Source of the DNA: an uncultured Oscillibacter sp.
GTDB lineage: Bacteria; Bacillota; Clostridia; Oscillospirales; Oscillospiraceae
DNA length: 64,000 nucleotides
NCBI GenBank assembly: GCA_910578935.1
Contig: CAJTSM010000012.1
Span: 1 to 64,000, forward strand
Direction: 5' to 3'
The notes under the pieces are model-generated. The model did no database searches. It saw nothing but the letters and a program-made list of their open reading frames with translations, and had not been told where the DNA came from. Within the stretch, counting starts at the first letter, position 1; each line of letters begins with the position of its first letter. Below are positions 23,810 through 32,860 of this stretch, piece after piece. A program made the position numbers and the translations under genes.

Positions 23810-23845
23810 GACAGGTCCTCCTGATGAGTCGGTTTTGAATGAGCT

Positions 23846-23874
23846 GGCCCGCGTCAAGGATCTTGACGCGGGCC
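23846..23874 (-). promoter_or_regulatory. Intercistronic stem-loop between nifJ and aldolase genes
   Basis: A 13-bp perfect GC stem with a 3-base loop and no T-run. Probably an mRNA-stabilising or processing element. Confidence 0.6.
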
Positions 23875-23908
23875 GGCGCGCTTTGAGAGGGAAGAAAATG
23901 AGGGCACA

Positions 23909-26900
23909 TCAATTCTCGTTGTAGCTCTTTTCCAAACGGACGTAGGTCCGGTACCGCTCGCCGGCTTCCCGCTGGGCCTCAGCGAACAGCTGCTCGGCTG
24001 CCTCCGGATGCTTTACCTTCAGCCCGGCGTACCGGACCTCGCCGTTGAGGAACTCGCTGACTGGAAGGCTGGGCTGCTTGTAATCCAGAGAGAAGGGGTT
24101 TTCCGTCTTGTCAGGATTATAGCGGTACAGGGGCCACAATCCGCAGTCTACAGCTTTTTTCATCTCGGCCTGGACATTGTGCATTCCGGCTTTGATGCCG
24201 TGGTTGATGCAGGGAGCATAGGCGATAATGATGGAGGGCCCCTTGTGGTCCACCGCTTCCGTAATGGCCTTCATCAGCTGGCCGGGATTGGCGCCCATGG
24301 CGACGGAAGCCACGTACACGTTGGGATAAGTCATCATCAGGCGACCCAGGTCCTTTTTTGCGGTGCGCTTACCGCCGTCGGCAAATTTGGCGGAGGCGCC
24401 TACCGGCGTAGCCTTGGAGGACTGTCCGCCGGTGTTGGAGTACACCTCGGTATCCACCACGAATACGTTGATGTCCTCACCGGAGGCCATTACGTGATCC
24501 AGGCCGCCGTAGCCGATGTCATAGGCCCAGCCGTCGCCGCCGAAGAGCCAAACCACCTTTTTGCTCAGCTGGTCCTTGTGCAGAAGGATGTCTTCCGCCA
24601 GAGCTTTGGCATCGCCGGACAGGTCCGCTTTTTCCAGAGCGGAAACCAGGGCGCGGGCGTCCGCGTCGTTGGCGTCCAGGTCATCAAAGGAGGCCAGCCA
24701 GGCGTTGATAGCCGTTTCCACCTCTGTACCGGGAACCATGGACAAAAGGACCTCGGCCTGAAGCTTTACCTGGTTCCGGCGCTGTTTTACCGCCAGCACC
24801 ATGCCAAGGCCGTTCTCCGCCTGGTCTTCAAACAGCGTCCCGTAGAAAGCGGGCCCCCGTCCCTCTTTGTTTTTGGTGTAGGGCAGGGAAGGGAATGCTC
24901 CGGCCCAAGCCAGGGAGCAGCCCACGCCGTTGACCCAGTAGGTTTTCTCACCGTAAAGCTGGGTGAGAAGCTTGGCATAGGGGGTTTCACCGCATCCGGC
25001 ACAGGCTCCGGAGAATTCCACCAAGGGCTGGTGGAACTGACTGCCCTTAAGGGTTTTGCGGTTAAACACACCGGGTTTGTCGGAGAGGGTGAGAGCGTAG
25101 TTCCAGTTGGTTTCGTCGTACATGGTGTCATCCGCCGGCTTCATCGTCAAAGCCTTGTCCTTGGCCGGGCAGGAGGCGGCGCAGCTGCCGCAGCCGGTGC
25201 AGTCCAGCGTACTGACCTGAAGCCGGTATTTCAGGCCCGCCGCGCCTTTGGCGTCCGCCATGGTGAAACCGGCGGGAGCGGCCTGGGCCTCCTCCCCGTT
25301 TACAAGATAAGCCCGAATGGCGGCATGGGGGCAGACAAAAGCGCACTGGTTGCACTGGAGACATTTGGAGGGATCCCAATCCGGCAGGCTGGCGGCGATG
25401 CCCCGTTTGTCGTACTTGGAAGTTCCCAGAGGGTAGGTGCCGTCCTGATGGTTCAGGAAGGCGGAAACCGGCAGGTCGTCGCCCCGCTGGCGGTTGCAGG
25501 GCACCACGATGTTTTTTACCACGTCGGGGAGGCTCTCATCCACCGTCCGTTCGTCGGCGGCCGTGGCCCAAGAGGCGGGGACGTTTACTTTCACGGGGCT
25601 GTTGATGCCGGCGTCAACGGCGGACATGTTCATGCCAACTACTTTTTCGCCTTTTTTGGCGTAGGTTTTCTGAACGGCCTCTTTCATGTACCGCACGGCG
25701 TCCTCCACCGGCATGACGCCGGAGAGCTTGAAGAAGGCGGCCTGGAGAATCATGTTGGCGTGGTTCCCCAGGCCCAGCTCCCGCGCGATGCGGTTGGCGT
25801 CCACAATGTAGAACTGGACGTTGTGGTCGGCGATGTACTTTTTCACGTCTCCAGGGAGCTTGCCGTCCAGTTCCGCTTCCGTCCAGGAGGTGTTCAGCAG
25901 GAACGTACCTCCGTCCTTGATCTCATGAATCATATCATAGCGGGTGATGTAGGATTGGGAGTGGCAGGCCAGGAAGTCCGCCGCCTTGATGAGGTAGGTG
26001 GAGCGGATGGGCTGCTTGCTGAATCGAAGGTGACTTTTGGTGATGCCGTAGGATTTCTTGGAGTCGTATTCAAAATACGCCTGGGTATACATGCCGGCGT
26101 GGTCGCCGATGATCTTGGCGGAATTCTTGTTGGCTCCCACGGTGCCGTCGGACCCCAGGCCCCAGAATTTGCAGGAAACGGTATCCGCGGCCTCAGTAAT
26201 CAGGGGTTCTTTCACATCCAGACTGAGATGGGTCACGTCGTCCACCACGCCGATGGTAAAGAGCTGCTTGGAGTTGGCGGCGTTCATATTGTCGTACACC
26301 GCTTTGAGCTGGGCGGGGGTTACGTCTTTAGAGGCCAGACCGTAACGTCCGCCGAAAATTTCCGGGGCGTTTTTATCGTTGGCATAGGCGGCGCAGACAT
26401 CCAGATAGACGGCTCCCGCGATCGCGCCGGGTTCCTTGGAACGGTCCATGGCGGTGACCTTTTTCACCGTCTTAGGCATAGCGCGGAGGAAATACTTCAT
26501 GTCAAAGGGGCGGAAGAGATGAATTTGCAGCAGGCCGACTTTTTCGCCCTGGGTCCGCAGGTGGTCTACCACCTCTTTAGCGGCCTCACAGGCGGAGCCC
26601 ATCATAACGATGACCCGCTCCGCGTCCTCTGCGCCGTAGTAATTGAAAATGTGATAGTCCCGGCCGGTGAGCCGGTTGATGCTCTGCATGTAGCCTTCCA
26701 CCAGGGCGGGGACGGCGTCGTAGGCGCTGTTGTTGGCCTCCTGGGACTGATAGTATACATCCGGCCCCTGGACAGTGGTGCGCTGAAGGGGGTGTTCCGG
26801 GTTCATGGCGATCCGGTGATAAGCCTCCAAAGCATCCCGGTCCATCAGACCGGCCACGGCGTCCAAGTCGATCGTTTCGATCTTCTGAATTTCGTGGGAG

Positions 26901-27433
26901 GTCCGGAAGCCGTCGAAGAAATGGATGAAGGGAATCCGGCTCTTGACGGTGGTCAGGTGGGCCACGGCGGCCAGGTCCATGACCTCCTGGACGCTGGCAG
27001 TGGACATCATGGTTACGCCGGTGGTGCGGCAGCTCATGACATCCTGGTGGTCACCGAAAATGTTGTTGGCGTGCTGGGCCACGGACCGGGCCGCCACATG
27101 GAACACGGCGGGCATCCGGTGTCCGGCCATAATGTACAGGTTCGGCACCATCAGCAGAAGTCCCTGAGAGGAGGTGAACGTGGTGGCCATGGCCCCGGCC
27201 TCCGCCGCTCCATGGAGGGCGCCGGCAGCGCCGCCCTCAGACTGCATTTCCACCAGGGTGACGGGCTGGCCAAACATATTTTTCCGTCCGGCGGCGGCCC
27301 ATTCGTCTACCTTCTCGCTCATAGGAGAGGACGGTGTGATGGGAAAAATGCCCGCCACATCCGTGAAATGGTAGGCAACATGAGCGCAGGCCTCGTTGCC
27401 GTCCATCGTTTTCATGATGACTTTATCAGACAT
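23909..27433 (-). CDS. nifJ: Pyruvate:ferredoxin (flavodoxin) oxidoreductase
   Basis: A 1,174-aa single-chain enzyme that oxidises pyruvate plus CoA to acetyl-CoA and CO2 and reduces ferredoxin. Order of domains: N-terminal pyrimidine-binding domain (HFTDVAGIFPITPSSPMSE), central domains, two 4Fe-4S motifs at about residues 689-701 (CLQCNQCAFVC) and about 742-753 (CTGCGSCAASC), the CAGCGETPYAKL motif, and the thiamine-diphosphate site near 967-1000 (GDGWAYDIGYGG, TEVYSNTGGQ). The length is standard. It lies between the dehydratase and aldolase genes in one operon, which links it to pyruvate released from sugar acids, although it could also be the cell's main enzyme. Confidence 0.97.
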   Translation of the reverse strand: MSDKVIMKTMDGNEACAHVAYHFTDVAGIFPITPSSPMSEKVDEWAAAGRKNMFGQPVTLVEMQSEGGAAGALHGAAEAGAMATTFTSSQGLLLMVPNLYIMAGHRMPAVFHVAARSVAQHANNIFGDHQDVMSCRTTGVTMMSTASVQEVMDLAAVAHLTTVKSRIPFIHFFDGFRTSHEIQKIETIDLDAVAGLMDRDALEAYHRIAMNPEHPLQRTTVQGPDVYYQSQEANNSAYDAVPALVEGYMQSINRLTGRDYHIFNYYGAEDAERVIVMMGSACEAAKEVVDHLRTQGEKVGLLQIHLFRPFDMKYFLRAMPKTVKKVTAMDRSKEPGAIAGAVYLDVCAAYANDKNAPEIFGGRYGLASKDVTPAQLKAVYDNMNAANSKQLFTIGVVDDVTHLSLDVKEPLITEAADTVSCKFWGLGSDGTVGANKNSAKIIGDHAGMYTQAYFEYDSKKSYGITKSHLRFSKQPIRSTYLIKAADFLACHSQSYITRYDMIHEIKDGGTFLLNTSWTEAELDGKLPGDVKKYIADHNVQFYIVDANRIARELGLGNHANMILQAAFFKLSGVMPVEDAVRYMKEAVQKTYAKKGEKVVGMNMSAVDAGINSPVKVNVPASWATAADERTVDESLPDVVKNIVVPCNRQRGDDLPVSAFLNHQDGTYPLGTSKYDKRGIAASLPDWDPSKCLQCNQCAFVCPHAAIRAYLVNGEEAQAAPAGFTMADAKGAAGLKYRLQVSTLDCTGCGSCAASCPAKDKALTMKPADDTMYDETNWNYALTLSDKPGVFNRKTLKGSQFHQPLVEFSGACAGCGETPYAKLLTQLYGEKTYWVNGVGCSLAWAGAFPSLPYTKNKEGRGPAFYGTLFEDQAENGLGMVLAVKQRRNQVKLQAEVLLSMVPGTEVETAINAWLASFDDLDANDADARALVSALEKADLSGDAKALAEDILLHKDQLSKKVVWLFGGDGWAYDIGYGGLDHVMASGEDINVFVVDTEVYSNTGGQSSKATPVGASAKFADGGKRTAKKDLGRLMMTYPNVYVASVAMGANPGQLMKAITEAVDHKGPSIIIAYAPCINHGIKAGMHNVQAEMKKAVDCGLWPLYRYNPDKTENPFSLDYKQPSLPVSEFLNGEVRYAGLKVKHPEAAEQLFAEAQREAGERYRTYVRLEKSYNEN

Positions 27434-27450
27434 GGTCTTTCCTCCTCATA

Positions 27451-27486
27451 CGGTTCCGGTCCGGAGGCGGCTCCGGACCGGAACCG
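27451..27486 (-). promoter_or_regulatory. Intercistronic stem-loop between ilvD-like gene and nifJ
   Basis: A 16-bp perfect stem (27451-27466 with 27471-27486) with a 4-base loop just before the nifJ ribosome site. There is no T-run on the transcribed strand. Confidence 0.65.
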
Positions 27487-27489
27487 CCT

Positions 27490-29172
27490 TTACATCTTAA
27501 TAATCGCGCCCTGATCGGCGGAAGTTGCCGTTTTGGCGTACAGCCGCAAATAACCGTTCGGAATGTGTTTTTCCGGCATTTTCAGGGTTTCATAGCGCCG
27601 GGCAATCTCCTTGCCGGACACGTGGAGCTCCAGGCGTCCCTCGTTGACGTCGATTAAAATCTCGTCGCCGTCCTGAACGATGGCCAGGGGACCTCCCTCC
27701 GCGGCTTCGGGAGAAATGTGGCCCACGAAGCAGCCGTTGTTGGTGCCGGAAAAGCGTCCGTCGGTAATCAGGGCGGTGGATTTGCTCAGGCCCACGCCAT
27801 AGAGGTATTTCATAGCCTTGAACATCTCGCGCATGCCTGGGCCGCCTTTGGGCCCTTCGTAACGGATGACCACCACATCGCCGGCTTGAATCTTGCCGCC
27901 CAGGATGGCTTCTTCGGCCTCTTCCTCGCTGTTATAGCATTTGGCCTTACCCACAAAGCGGTGCATAGAGGGATCGATTGCGCCGGGTTTGGTGACACCG
28001 GTATTTGGGCAGAGGTTGCCGTGAAGCACGGCGACGCCGCCGGTCTTGGAGAAGGGCTCCTCCACGGTTTTGATGATGGAGGGATCTTCGGGGTACTCAT
28101 AGATATATCCCTCCAGATTTTCTCTCAGCGTTTTGCCGGTGACCGTCATGACGGAGGTATCCAGAATGCCGCCCAGTCTCTGCTGTACCCTGGGAATACC
28201 GCCGGTCCGGTGAAAAGCCTCCATTTCCGGTTTGGCGGCGGGATTGACTTTGGCGATTTGCGGCGTGGTTTTGCTGAGGGCTTCAAACTCTTCCACCACG
28301 TTCAGCTCCAGCCCCGCCTCATTGGCAATGGCGGACAAATGCAGCACCGCGTTGGTGGAGCCGCAGATCGCCATTGTCACTTTGATGGCGTTGCGCAAAG
28401 CGGCGGGAGTCATAATCTGTCGGGCGGTAATGCCTTTTTTGCACAGCTCTACGATGGCTCTGCCGGACTCGAAAGAGTGGCGCAGACGGGCGGCGTAGGC
28501 CGCGGGAATCAGCGCGCCGCCGGGCAGAGACATACCCAGGGCTTCCGCCACGCAGCACATAGTGTTGGCGGTGCCCAAAAACGAGCAGGAGCCGCAGCCG
28601 GGACAGGCCGTATTTTCCAGGGCGGCATATGCACACTCGGTGATTTTTCCGGCTTTTACCATGCCCAAGGCTTCGGAGATGGAGGTCAGGTCGCTTTTGC
28701 GCCCGTCAAATTCAATGCCGCCAAGCATGGGGCCGCCGACGCATACGATGCAGGGGATGTCCAGGCGGGCGGCCGCCATCAGCATAGCGGGTACGATCTT
28801 ATCGCAGGAGGCCAGCAGAACCAGACCGTCCAGCCGGTGGGCCTGGGCCATGATCTCCACGGAATTGCAGATAATCTCACGGGAGGGCAGGATATAGTGC
28901 ATTCCTTCATGGCCCTGGGCCACGCCGTCGCAAGCGGCAATGGTGCCGAACTCCACCGGTGTGCCGCCTCCGGCGTAAATGCCGTTTTTGACGTATTCCG
29001 CTACTTTATCCAGATTATAGTGCCCGGGAACCAGAGTGTTCCAGGTATTGGCAATGCCGATCAGCGGCTTGCCTTCCCGCAGCTCGCTGTCGGTGTAACC
29101 CATGGACTTGAACAGGGAGCGTGCGAAAGCGCTGTCCTCTTCCCCGAGGATTGTTTTGCTGCGAAACTCCAT
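27490..29172 (-). CDS. ilvD: IlvD/Edd family dehydratase (dihydroxy-acid or sugar-acid dehydratase)
   Basis: A 560-aa Fe-S dehydratase. Family motifs: IGIANTWNTLVPGH, AACDGVAQGHEGM, LVLLASCDKIVPAMLMA, the cluster motif ENTACPGCGSCSF, and the C-terminal SADQGAIIK. The Fe-S Cys residues appear intact. The family converts dihydroxy-acids (valine/isoleucine synthesis) or aldonates to 2-keto-3-deoxy acids. Here it is first in an operon with an aldolase and nifJ and divergent from an iclR gene, and no other branched-chain genes are near, so a sugar-acid role is more likely. It has its own promoter (29260-29288) overlapped by a putative operator. Confidence 0.85.
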   Translation of the reverse strand: MEFRSKTILGEEDSAFARSLFKSMGYTDSELREGKPLIGIANTWNTLVPGHYNLDKVAEYVKNGIYAGGGTPVEFGTIAACDGVAQGHEGMHYILPSREIICNSVEIMAQAHRLDGLVLLASCDKIVPAMLMAAARLDIPCIVCVGGPMLGGIEFDGRKSDLTSISEALGMVKAGKITECAYAALENTACPGCGSCSFLGTANTMCCVAEALGMSLPGGALIPAAYAARLRHSFESGRAIVELCKKGITARQIMTPAALRNAIKVTMAICGSTNAVLHLSAIANEAGLELNVVEEFEALSKTTPQIAKVNPAAKPEMEAFHRTGGIPRVQQRLGGILDTSVMTVTGKTLRENLEGYIYEYPEDPSIIKTVEEPFSKTGGVAVLHGNLCPNTGVTKPGAIDPSMHRFVGKAKCYNSEEEAEEAILGGKIQAGDVVVIRYEGPKGGPGMREMFKAMKYLYGVGLSKSTALITDGRFSGTNNGCFVGHISPEAAEGGPLAIVQDGDEILIDVNEGRLELHVSGKEIARRYETLKMPEKHIPNGYLRLYAKTATSADQGAIIKM

Positions 29173-29226
29173 GAGGCGTCCTCCTTGTAGTTTGTTTTCA
29201 GAAAGGGATCAAAAATTTGAGATCAA

Positions 29227-29239
29227 TATTCTATATTAT
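29227..29239. promoter_or_regulatory. Putative IclR operator, site 1
   Basis: TATTCTATATTAT, the inverse of ATAATATAGAATA found before gntP (32814-32826). It lies in the leader between the ilvD-like promoter and gene. Confidence 0.5.
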
Positions 29240-29259
29240 CGTTTAAATGCTTTGGCTAT

Positions 29260-29288
29260 ATTTTAATACCCGACTTTTTATTTGTCAA
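29260..29288 (-). promoter_or_regulatory. Promoter of the ilvD-nifJ-aldolase operon
   Basis: On the minus strand TTGACA (29283-29288), 17 bases and TAAAAT (29260-29265). Confidence 0.8.
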
Positions 29289-29298
29289 TATAGAATAC
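29286..29298. promoter_or_regulatory. Putative IclR operator, site 2
   Basis: CAATATAGAATAC overlaps the -35 box of the ilvD promoter and shares the core AATATAGAATA with site 3. Confidence 0.5.
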
Positions 29299-29339
29299 AT
29301 GATGTCTATATAAAATATAAGCGTCGTTTTTTATGCTTA

Positions 29340-29368
29340 TTGACAGATTTCAGTGAATCCCTTATAAT
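29340..29368 (+). promoter_or_regulatory. Promoter of the iclR-like gene
   Basis: TTGACA (29340-29345), 17 bases, TATAAT (29363-29368). A 17-base string TCTGCAATAAAGAATAG just downstream (29384-29400) recurs exactly at 32997-33013. Confidence 0.85.
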
Positions 29369-29417
29369 GAAAAAAAGAGCTGTTCTGCAATAAAGAATAG
29401 TATAGAAGAGGGATGCT

Positions 29418-30209
29418 ATGGCGACCACAAAGAACGTACAATCGATTGAGAGGGCTTTTTCCATTTTGGAGCTCTACCAGCGGACCGGCTGTTCGGAGTA
29501 CAGCCTTAAGGAAATCTCCAATGAACTGGGGCTGAACAAGAGCACGGCGTTTGGACTTATCAACACCCTGACGAATCTCGGATACCTGCGGCAGAACAGC
29601 GAGAACCAGAAGTACGCGCTGGGGCTGAAATTACTGAGCCTTTCCAACACGGTGAAAGTGCAGAATATCATCATCCGGGCGGCCCATCCTTACTTGGAGC
29701 AGATCTGCCGAAAATACGGCGAGACGGTGCACTGTGCCGTAAGGCATCAAGGCGGCGTGATTTATGTGGACAAGGTGGAGGCCACCGGTTCTATCACCAT
29801 CAGCACCCAAGTGGGGACCCAGAACGACCTGCACTGCACCGGCGTTGGCAAATGCCTGCTGGCCTACATGTCTCCGGAGGAGCAGGAGCGTATTTATACG
29901 GGAAGCCTGCGAACCATGACGTATAATACCATCACCAATTCAGAGCGTCTGCGGGAAGAGATTCGCCGTGTCCGCCAGAACGGCTACGCCGTGGATCAAG
30001 AGGAAATCTCCTTGGGTTTGAGCTGCGTGGCGGTGCCGGTATTTTCCGCCAGGGAAACCGCCGCCTGTGCGATCAGCGTGTCGGGTATGACTTCCCGCAT
30101 TCAAACGGCCACGGCCAACGGCTTGATTGACGAGCTCAAGTGGGTGGCGTCGTCGATTTCCAAAAACGTGTTTGACTATGAGTATGCCGTCCCGATGGAC
30201 CATCCGTAA
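29418..30209 (+). CDS. IclR family transcriptional regulator
   Basis: A 263-aa regulator with an N-terminal winged helix (residues about 5-65: SIERAFSILELYQ, LKEISNELGLNKSTAFGLINTL, LGYLRQ) and a C-terminal effector domain of about 175 residues (GETVHCAVRHQGGVIYVDKVEAT, GLSCVAVPVF, ACAISVSGM). Such proteins sense small organic acids, often 2-keto-3-deoxy acids. It sits between two minus-strand units, the SDR gene downstream and the ilvD operon, to which it is divergent. Shared operator-like sites in front of ilvD and gntP suggest that it controls both. Confidence 0.9.
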   Translation: MATTKNVQSIERAFSILELYQRTGCSEYSLKEISNELGLNKSTAFGLINTLTNLGYLRQNSENQKYALGLKLLSLSNTVKVQNIIIRAAHPYLEQICRKYGETVHCAVRHQGGVIYVDKVEATGSITISTQVGTQNDLHCTGVGKCLLAYMSPEEQERIYTGSLRTMTYNTITNSERLREEIRRVRQNGYAVDQEEISLGLSCVAVPVFSARETAACAISVSGMTSRIQTATANGLIDELKWVASSISKNVFDYEYAVPMDHP

Positions 30210-30223
30210 TATGGGAAAAAATG

Positions 30224-30258
30224 AACAGGCAGAGGGAGCGATTCCCTCTGCCTGTTTT
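30224..30258 (+). terminator. Terminator after the iclR-like gene
   Basis: A 14-bp perfect stem (30224-30237 with 30243-30256, loop GCGAT) followed by TT and a further T-rich stretch. Confidence 0.8.
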
Positions 30259-30391
30259 CTGTAGCAACCTTCAAATATACTGGCAGCAGTCCGGCAGATT
30301 CAGAAGGCACATAACTGCGGCTTCCTTTTTGGTTTGTACTATTTGAATCAGCCTCCTTTGCTGTCATTGTTTTTGAAGGCTGCTATAAATT

Positions 30392-31189
30392 TCAGCCGGG
30401 CTGTTTCCCTGCGGCTTTATCCTGCCAGGCCCTGTCGGGATTTTGCACGCCCATTTTTCCGCCGCTGATCTCCAAAGCGGTTCCTGTAATGTACCGGGCG
30501 TAGCCGGAAGCCAGAAAAGCCAGCGCCCAGGCAACATCAATGGGTTCGCCAAAGGATTGCAGGGCAATGGCGGACTTCAGAGCGTCCTCATCGGCAGCAA
30601 TGCGCGCCCGGTTCATCTCCGTGTTGATGACGCCGGGAATATAGCCGTTGACCCGGATGCCGTATGGGGCCATTTCCGCCGCCAAAGTCTTAACCATGGA
30701 GCTGACCCCGGCTTTTGTGGCGGCGTAAACGCCGCTGCCGACGGAGGGAAATCGAGCGGCAAAGGAGGATGCCAGCAGCAGGACGCCGCCCCGGTCCCGC
30801 ATGGCGGAAAAGGCAATCCGGGCACTGAGATAGACGGATTTCAGGTTTGTGGCTACCGTTTGATCCCACAGGGCCTCTTCCGTTTCGAGAATGCTGTACT
30901 GTGGGCAGATAGCCGCATTGGCGATCCAGATGTCCAAAGGCCCCAGGGCTCCGGCGGCATGGACGGCAAACGCCTCCAGATCCTGGCCGTCGGAGACGTC
31001 GCAGGTTTCGGCGAACACGTTTATTTCCTTTTGCCGCAGGCGGTCTGCCGCCCTGGTCAGTTTCTCCGGATTGGTGCCGCAAATGGCAGTTTTAGCACCA
31101 AGGGAGCCGAAAAGCTCGGCGCTGGCAAGACCGATGCCGTCGGACCCTCCGGTAATTAAGACAACTTTTCCATCAAAGCGGATGTCCAT
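30392..31189 (-). CDS. Short-chain dehydrogenase/reductase (SDR)
   Basis: A 265-aa classical SDR with the nucleotide motif TGGSDGIG (residues about 13-20), NA motif WIANAAIC, catalytic Ser near LLLASSFAAR and YxxxK (VYAATKAGV). C-terminal PGVINTEMN and YITGTALEISGG fit the substrate loop and family end. It probably oxidises or reduces a hydroxyl of a sugar acid imported by the neighbouring GntP permease. It lies 78 bases after the gntP-like stop, with a stem-loop between. Confidence 0.88.
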   Translation of the reverse strand: MDIRFDGKVVLITGGSDGIGLASAELFGSLGAKTAICGTNPEKLTRAADRLRQKEINVFAETCDVSDGQDLEAFAVHAAGALGPLDIWIANAAICPQYSILETEEALWDQTVATNLKSVYLSARIAFSAMRDRGGVLLLASSFAARFPSVGSGVYAATKAGVSSMVKTLAAEMAPYGIRVNGYIPGVINTEMNRARIAADEDALKSAIALQSFGEPIDVAWALAFLASGYARYITGTALEISGGKMGVQNPDRAWQDKAAGKQPG

Positions 31190-31221
31190 GTACGGTTCCT
31201 CCTCATAATAAATGTAGGGAA

Positions 31222-31252
31222 CGGGGGCGCTCCGGGGGCCGGAGCGCCCCCG
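31222..31252 (-). promoter_or_regulatory. Intercistronic stem-loop between gntP-like and SDR genes
   Basis: A 14-bp all-paired, GC-rich stem (31222-31235 with 31239-31252) with a 3-base loop. No T-run follows. Confidence 0.6.
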
Positions 31253-31267
31253 GAGCGCGCGCGTAAA

Positions 31268-32689
31268 TCAGCCCAGAATGTCGGCCACGTTCAGCAGGGC
31301 AATGACGATGATGCAGATAATGGAAGCTACAACGCTGGGGAAGGTGACGTATTTTAGAGACTGCTTGGTATCCAGATTAAAGAACTGGCCCATGACCCAG
31401 AACCCGGAGTTGTTAACATGGTCCACCATCAGGGTGCCTGCGCCGATGGCCAGAACCGCGGCCAGGGGAGACAGACCCAGGGCGGGCAGCATGGGCAGGA
31501 CAATGCCGGCGGCAGTCATGCCGGCGGTGGTCATGGAACCGACGGCCGTCATCATAATCGCGGCAATGGCCCAGGGAATCAGAATCGCGGGAATAGGACT
31601 GTTGCCGATGGCCTCAGACAGAGGGGCCAGGGCGGGGGCGCTCTTCAGGATGGTGCCAAAAGCGCCGCCCATGGCGGTGATCAGCAGAGGAGAGAGGCAT
31701 ACGATCAAGCCGCGGGCCACCCATTTGTTCAGCATGATGTCGCCCAGACCGGACTTGGACTCTTCGGGGAAGTGCTCTTGATAGGCCTTGAGGACGGCCT
31801 TGCGCTGCTTGTAGCCCAGCCACAGGGAATACAGCACGCCGATGAACAGGGCGATGACTTTGTGGCCGATGGTAGTGCAGATCTTATAGACCATGCCCTC
31901 AGGATCGGCGTACATGGAGGCGAAAGAAGACAGGGAGATCAGAGCCACCGGCAGCAGCAGGGGCAGGAACGCCAGGAATGTGTTGGGCAGGGTTTCGTCC
32001 TTGATGAGTATATCGTCGATGCTGTTTCCGGTGGTTTCAGACAGGCCCTTGACCATTTCGGGCTTGGGCTCGATCCATTCTTTTTCAGTCCACTTGCGAA
32101 GCAGCAGCCAGGTGCCGAAGAAACCAATCAGGGAAATCACGATGCCCCAGACAATCGTCAGGCCCAAGTCCGCCTCAAACATCAGGGCGATTGCCAGAAT
32201 GCCGGGGGTGGGAGGCACCAGGCCGTGGGTCAGGAAGAGGCCCAGGCCGGTGAAAGAGGCCATCGTAGACATGGAAATGTGTTTGCGTTTAGAGAGCATA
32301 GAGGCAATGGGGGCGGTCAGCACCATGGTAATGTCGCCGAACACCGGAATGGACATAATGAAGGCGGTCAGAGACGGCGCCAGCTCCATGTTTTTGCCCC
32401 GGAAAAGCTTGATGAAGAAATTGGCGATGGACTTGGCTGCGCCGGTGTCTTCAATGGCCATGGAGATAATGGCGCCCAGGATGATGGTGATACCGACGCT
32501 GCCGAGTGTGCCGCCAAAGCCGCTGCCGATCATGTCGGCAGTGCCGGATACGCCGTAGTTTAAAACGATGCCGGTGAGCAAGGCCGCGGTAAACAGTGCC
32601 ATTACAGGATGCACTTTGAGTTTCAAAATCAGCAGCATCAGAATCAGGATAGCTGCTGCCAGGACAACTAAGAACATACCAGCAGACAT
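31268..32689 (-). CDS. GntP family gluconate/sugar-acid permease
   Basis: A 473-aa membrane protein of the GntP family (H+ symport of gluconate-like acids), with about twelve hydrophobic segments. Motifs include LILMLLILKLKVHPVMALF near the start, GFGGTLGSVGITIILGAIIS, THGLVPPTPGILAIA and VNNSGFWVMGQFFN near the C-terminus. I chose ATG 32689 with AGGAG nine bases upstream; the open frame to 32803 has no site and is not membrane-like. It is the first gene of the permease-SDR unit and is probably repressed by the IclR protein through the site at 32814-32826. Confidence 0.92.
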   Translation of the reverse strand: MSAGMFLVVLAAAILILMLLILKLKVHPVMALFTAALLTGIVLNYGVSGTADMIGSGFGGTLGSVGITIILGAIISMAIEDTGAAKSIANFFIKLFRGKNMELAPSLTAFIMSIPVFGDITMVLTAPIASMLSKRKHISMSTMASFTGLGLFLTHGLVPPTPGILAIALMFEADLGLTIVWGIVISLIGFFGTWLLLRKWTEKEWIEPKPEMVKGLSETTGNSIDDILIKDETLPNTFLAFLPLLLPVALISLSSFASMYADPEGMVYKICTTIGHKVIALFIGVLYSLWLGYKQRKAVLKAYQEHFPEESKSGLGDIMLNKWVARGLIVCLSPLLITAMGGAFGTILKSAPALAPLSEAIGNSPIPAILIPWAIAAIMMTAVGSMTTAGMTAAGIVLPMLPALGLSPLAAVLAIGAGTLMVDHVNNSGFWVMGQFFNLDTKQSLKYVTFPSVVASIICIIVIALLNVADILG

Positions 32690-32813
32690 GATGTAATTCT
32701 CCTTTTCTCTTTCATAAAAGATAAGACGTGTACGGTTGGATAATTCCCCAGACGCGCAGTTTCGACCTCCTCTTGGAGCGAGCTCTGTGTTCTTTAAAAG
32801 CATTTAATATACT

Positions 32814-32826
32814 ATAATATAGAATA
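32814..32826. promoter_or_regulatory. Putative IclR operator, site 3
   Basis: ATAATATAGAATA, identical over 13 bases to the inverse of site 1. It covers the expected transcription start of the gntP promoter. Confidence 0.5.
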
Positions 32827-32831
32827 ATAAG

Positions 32832-32860
32832 ATGGTAGCATGTTTAGCGGAAGCTGTCAA
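32832..32860 (-). promoter_or_regulatory. Promoter of the gntP-SDR unit
   Basis: On the minus strand TTGACA (32855-32860), 17 bases, TACCAT (32832-32837). Confidence 0.7.

Noticed and set aside
24008..27514. A 1,168-codon plus-strand ORF opposite nifJ
   Set aside because: Antisense shadow of a GC-rich gene; it has no family features, and the nifJ frame has complete Fe-S and ThDP motifs.
27490..29172. Branched-chain amino-acid biosynthesis locus
   Set aside because: No ilvC, ilvB or leu genes are nearby; the operon partners are an aldolase and pyruvate oxidoreductase under an IclR regulator.
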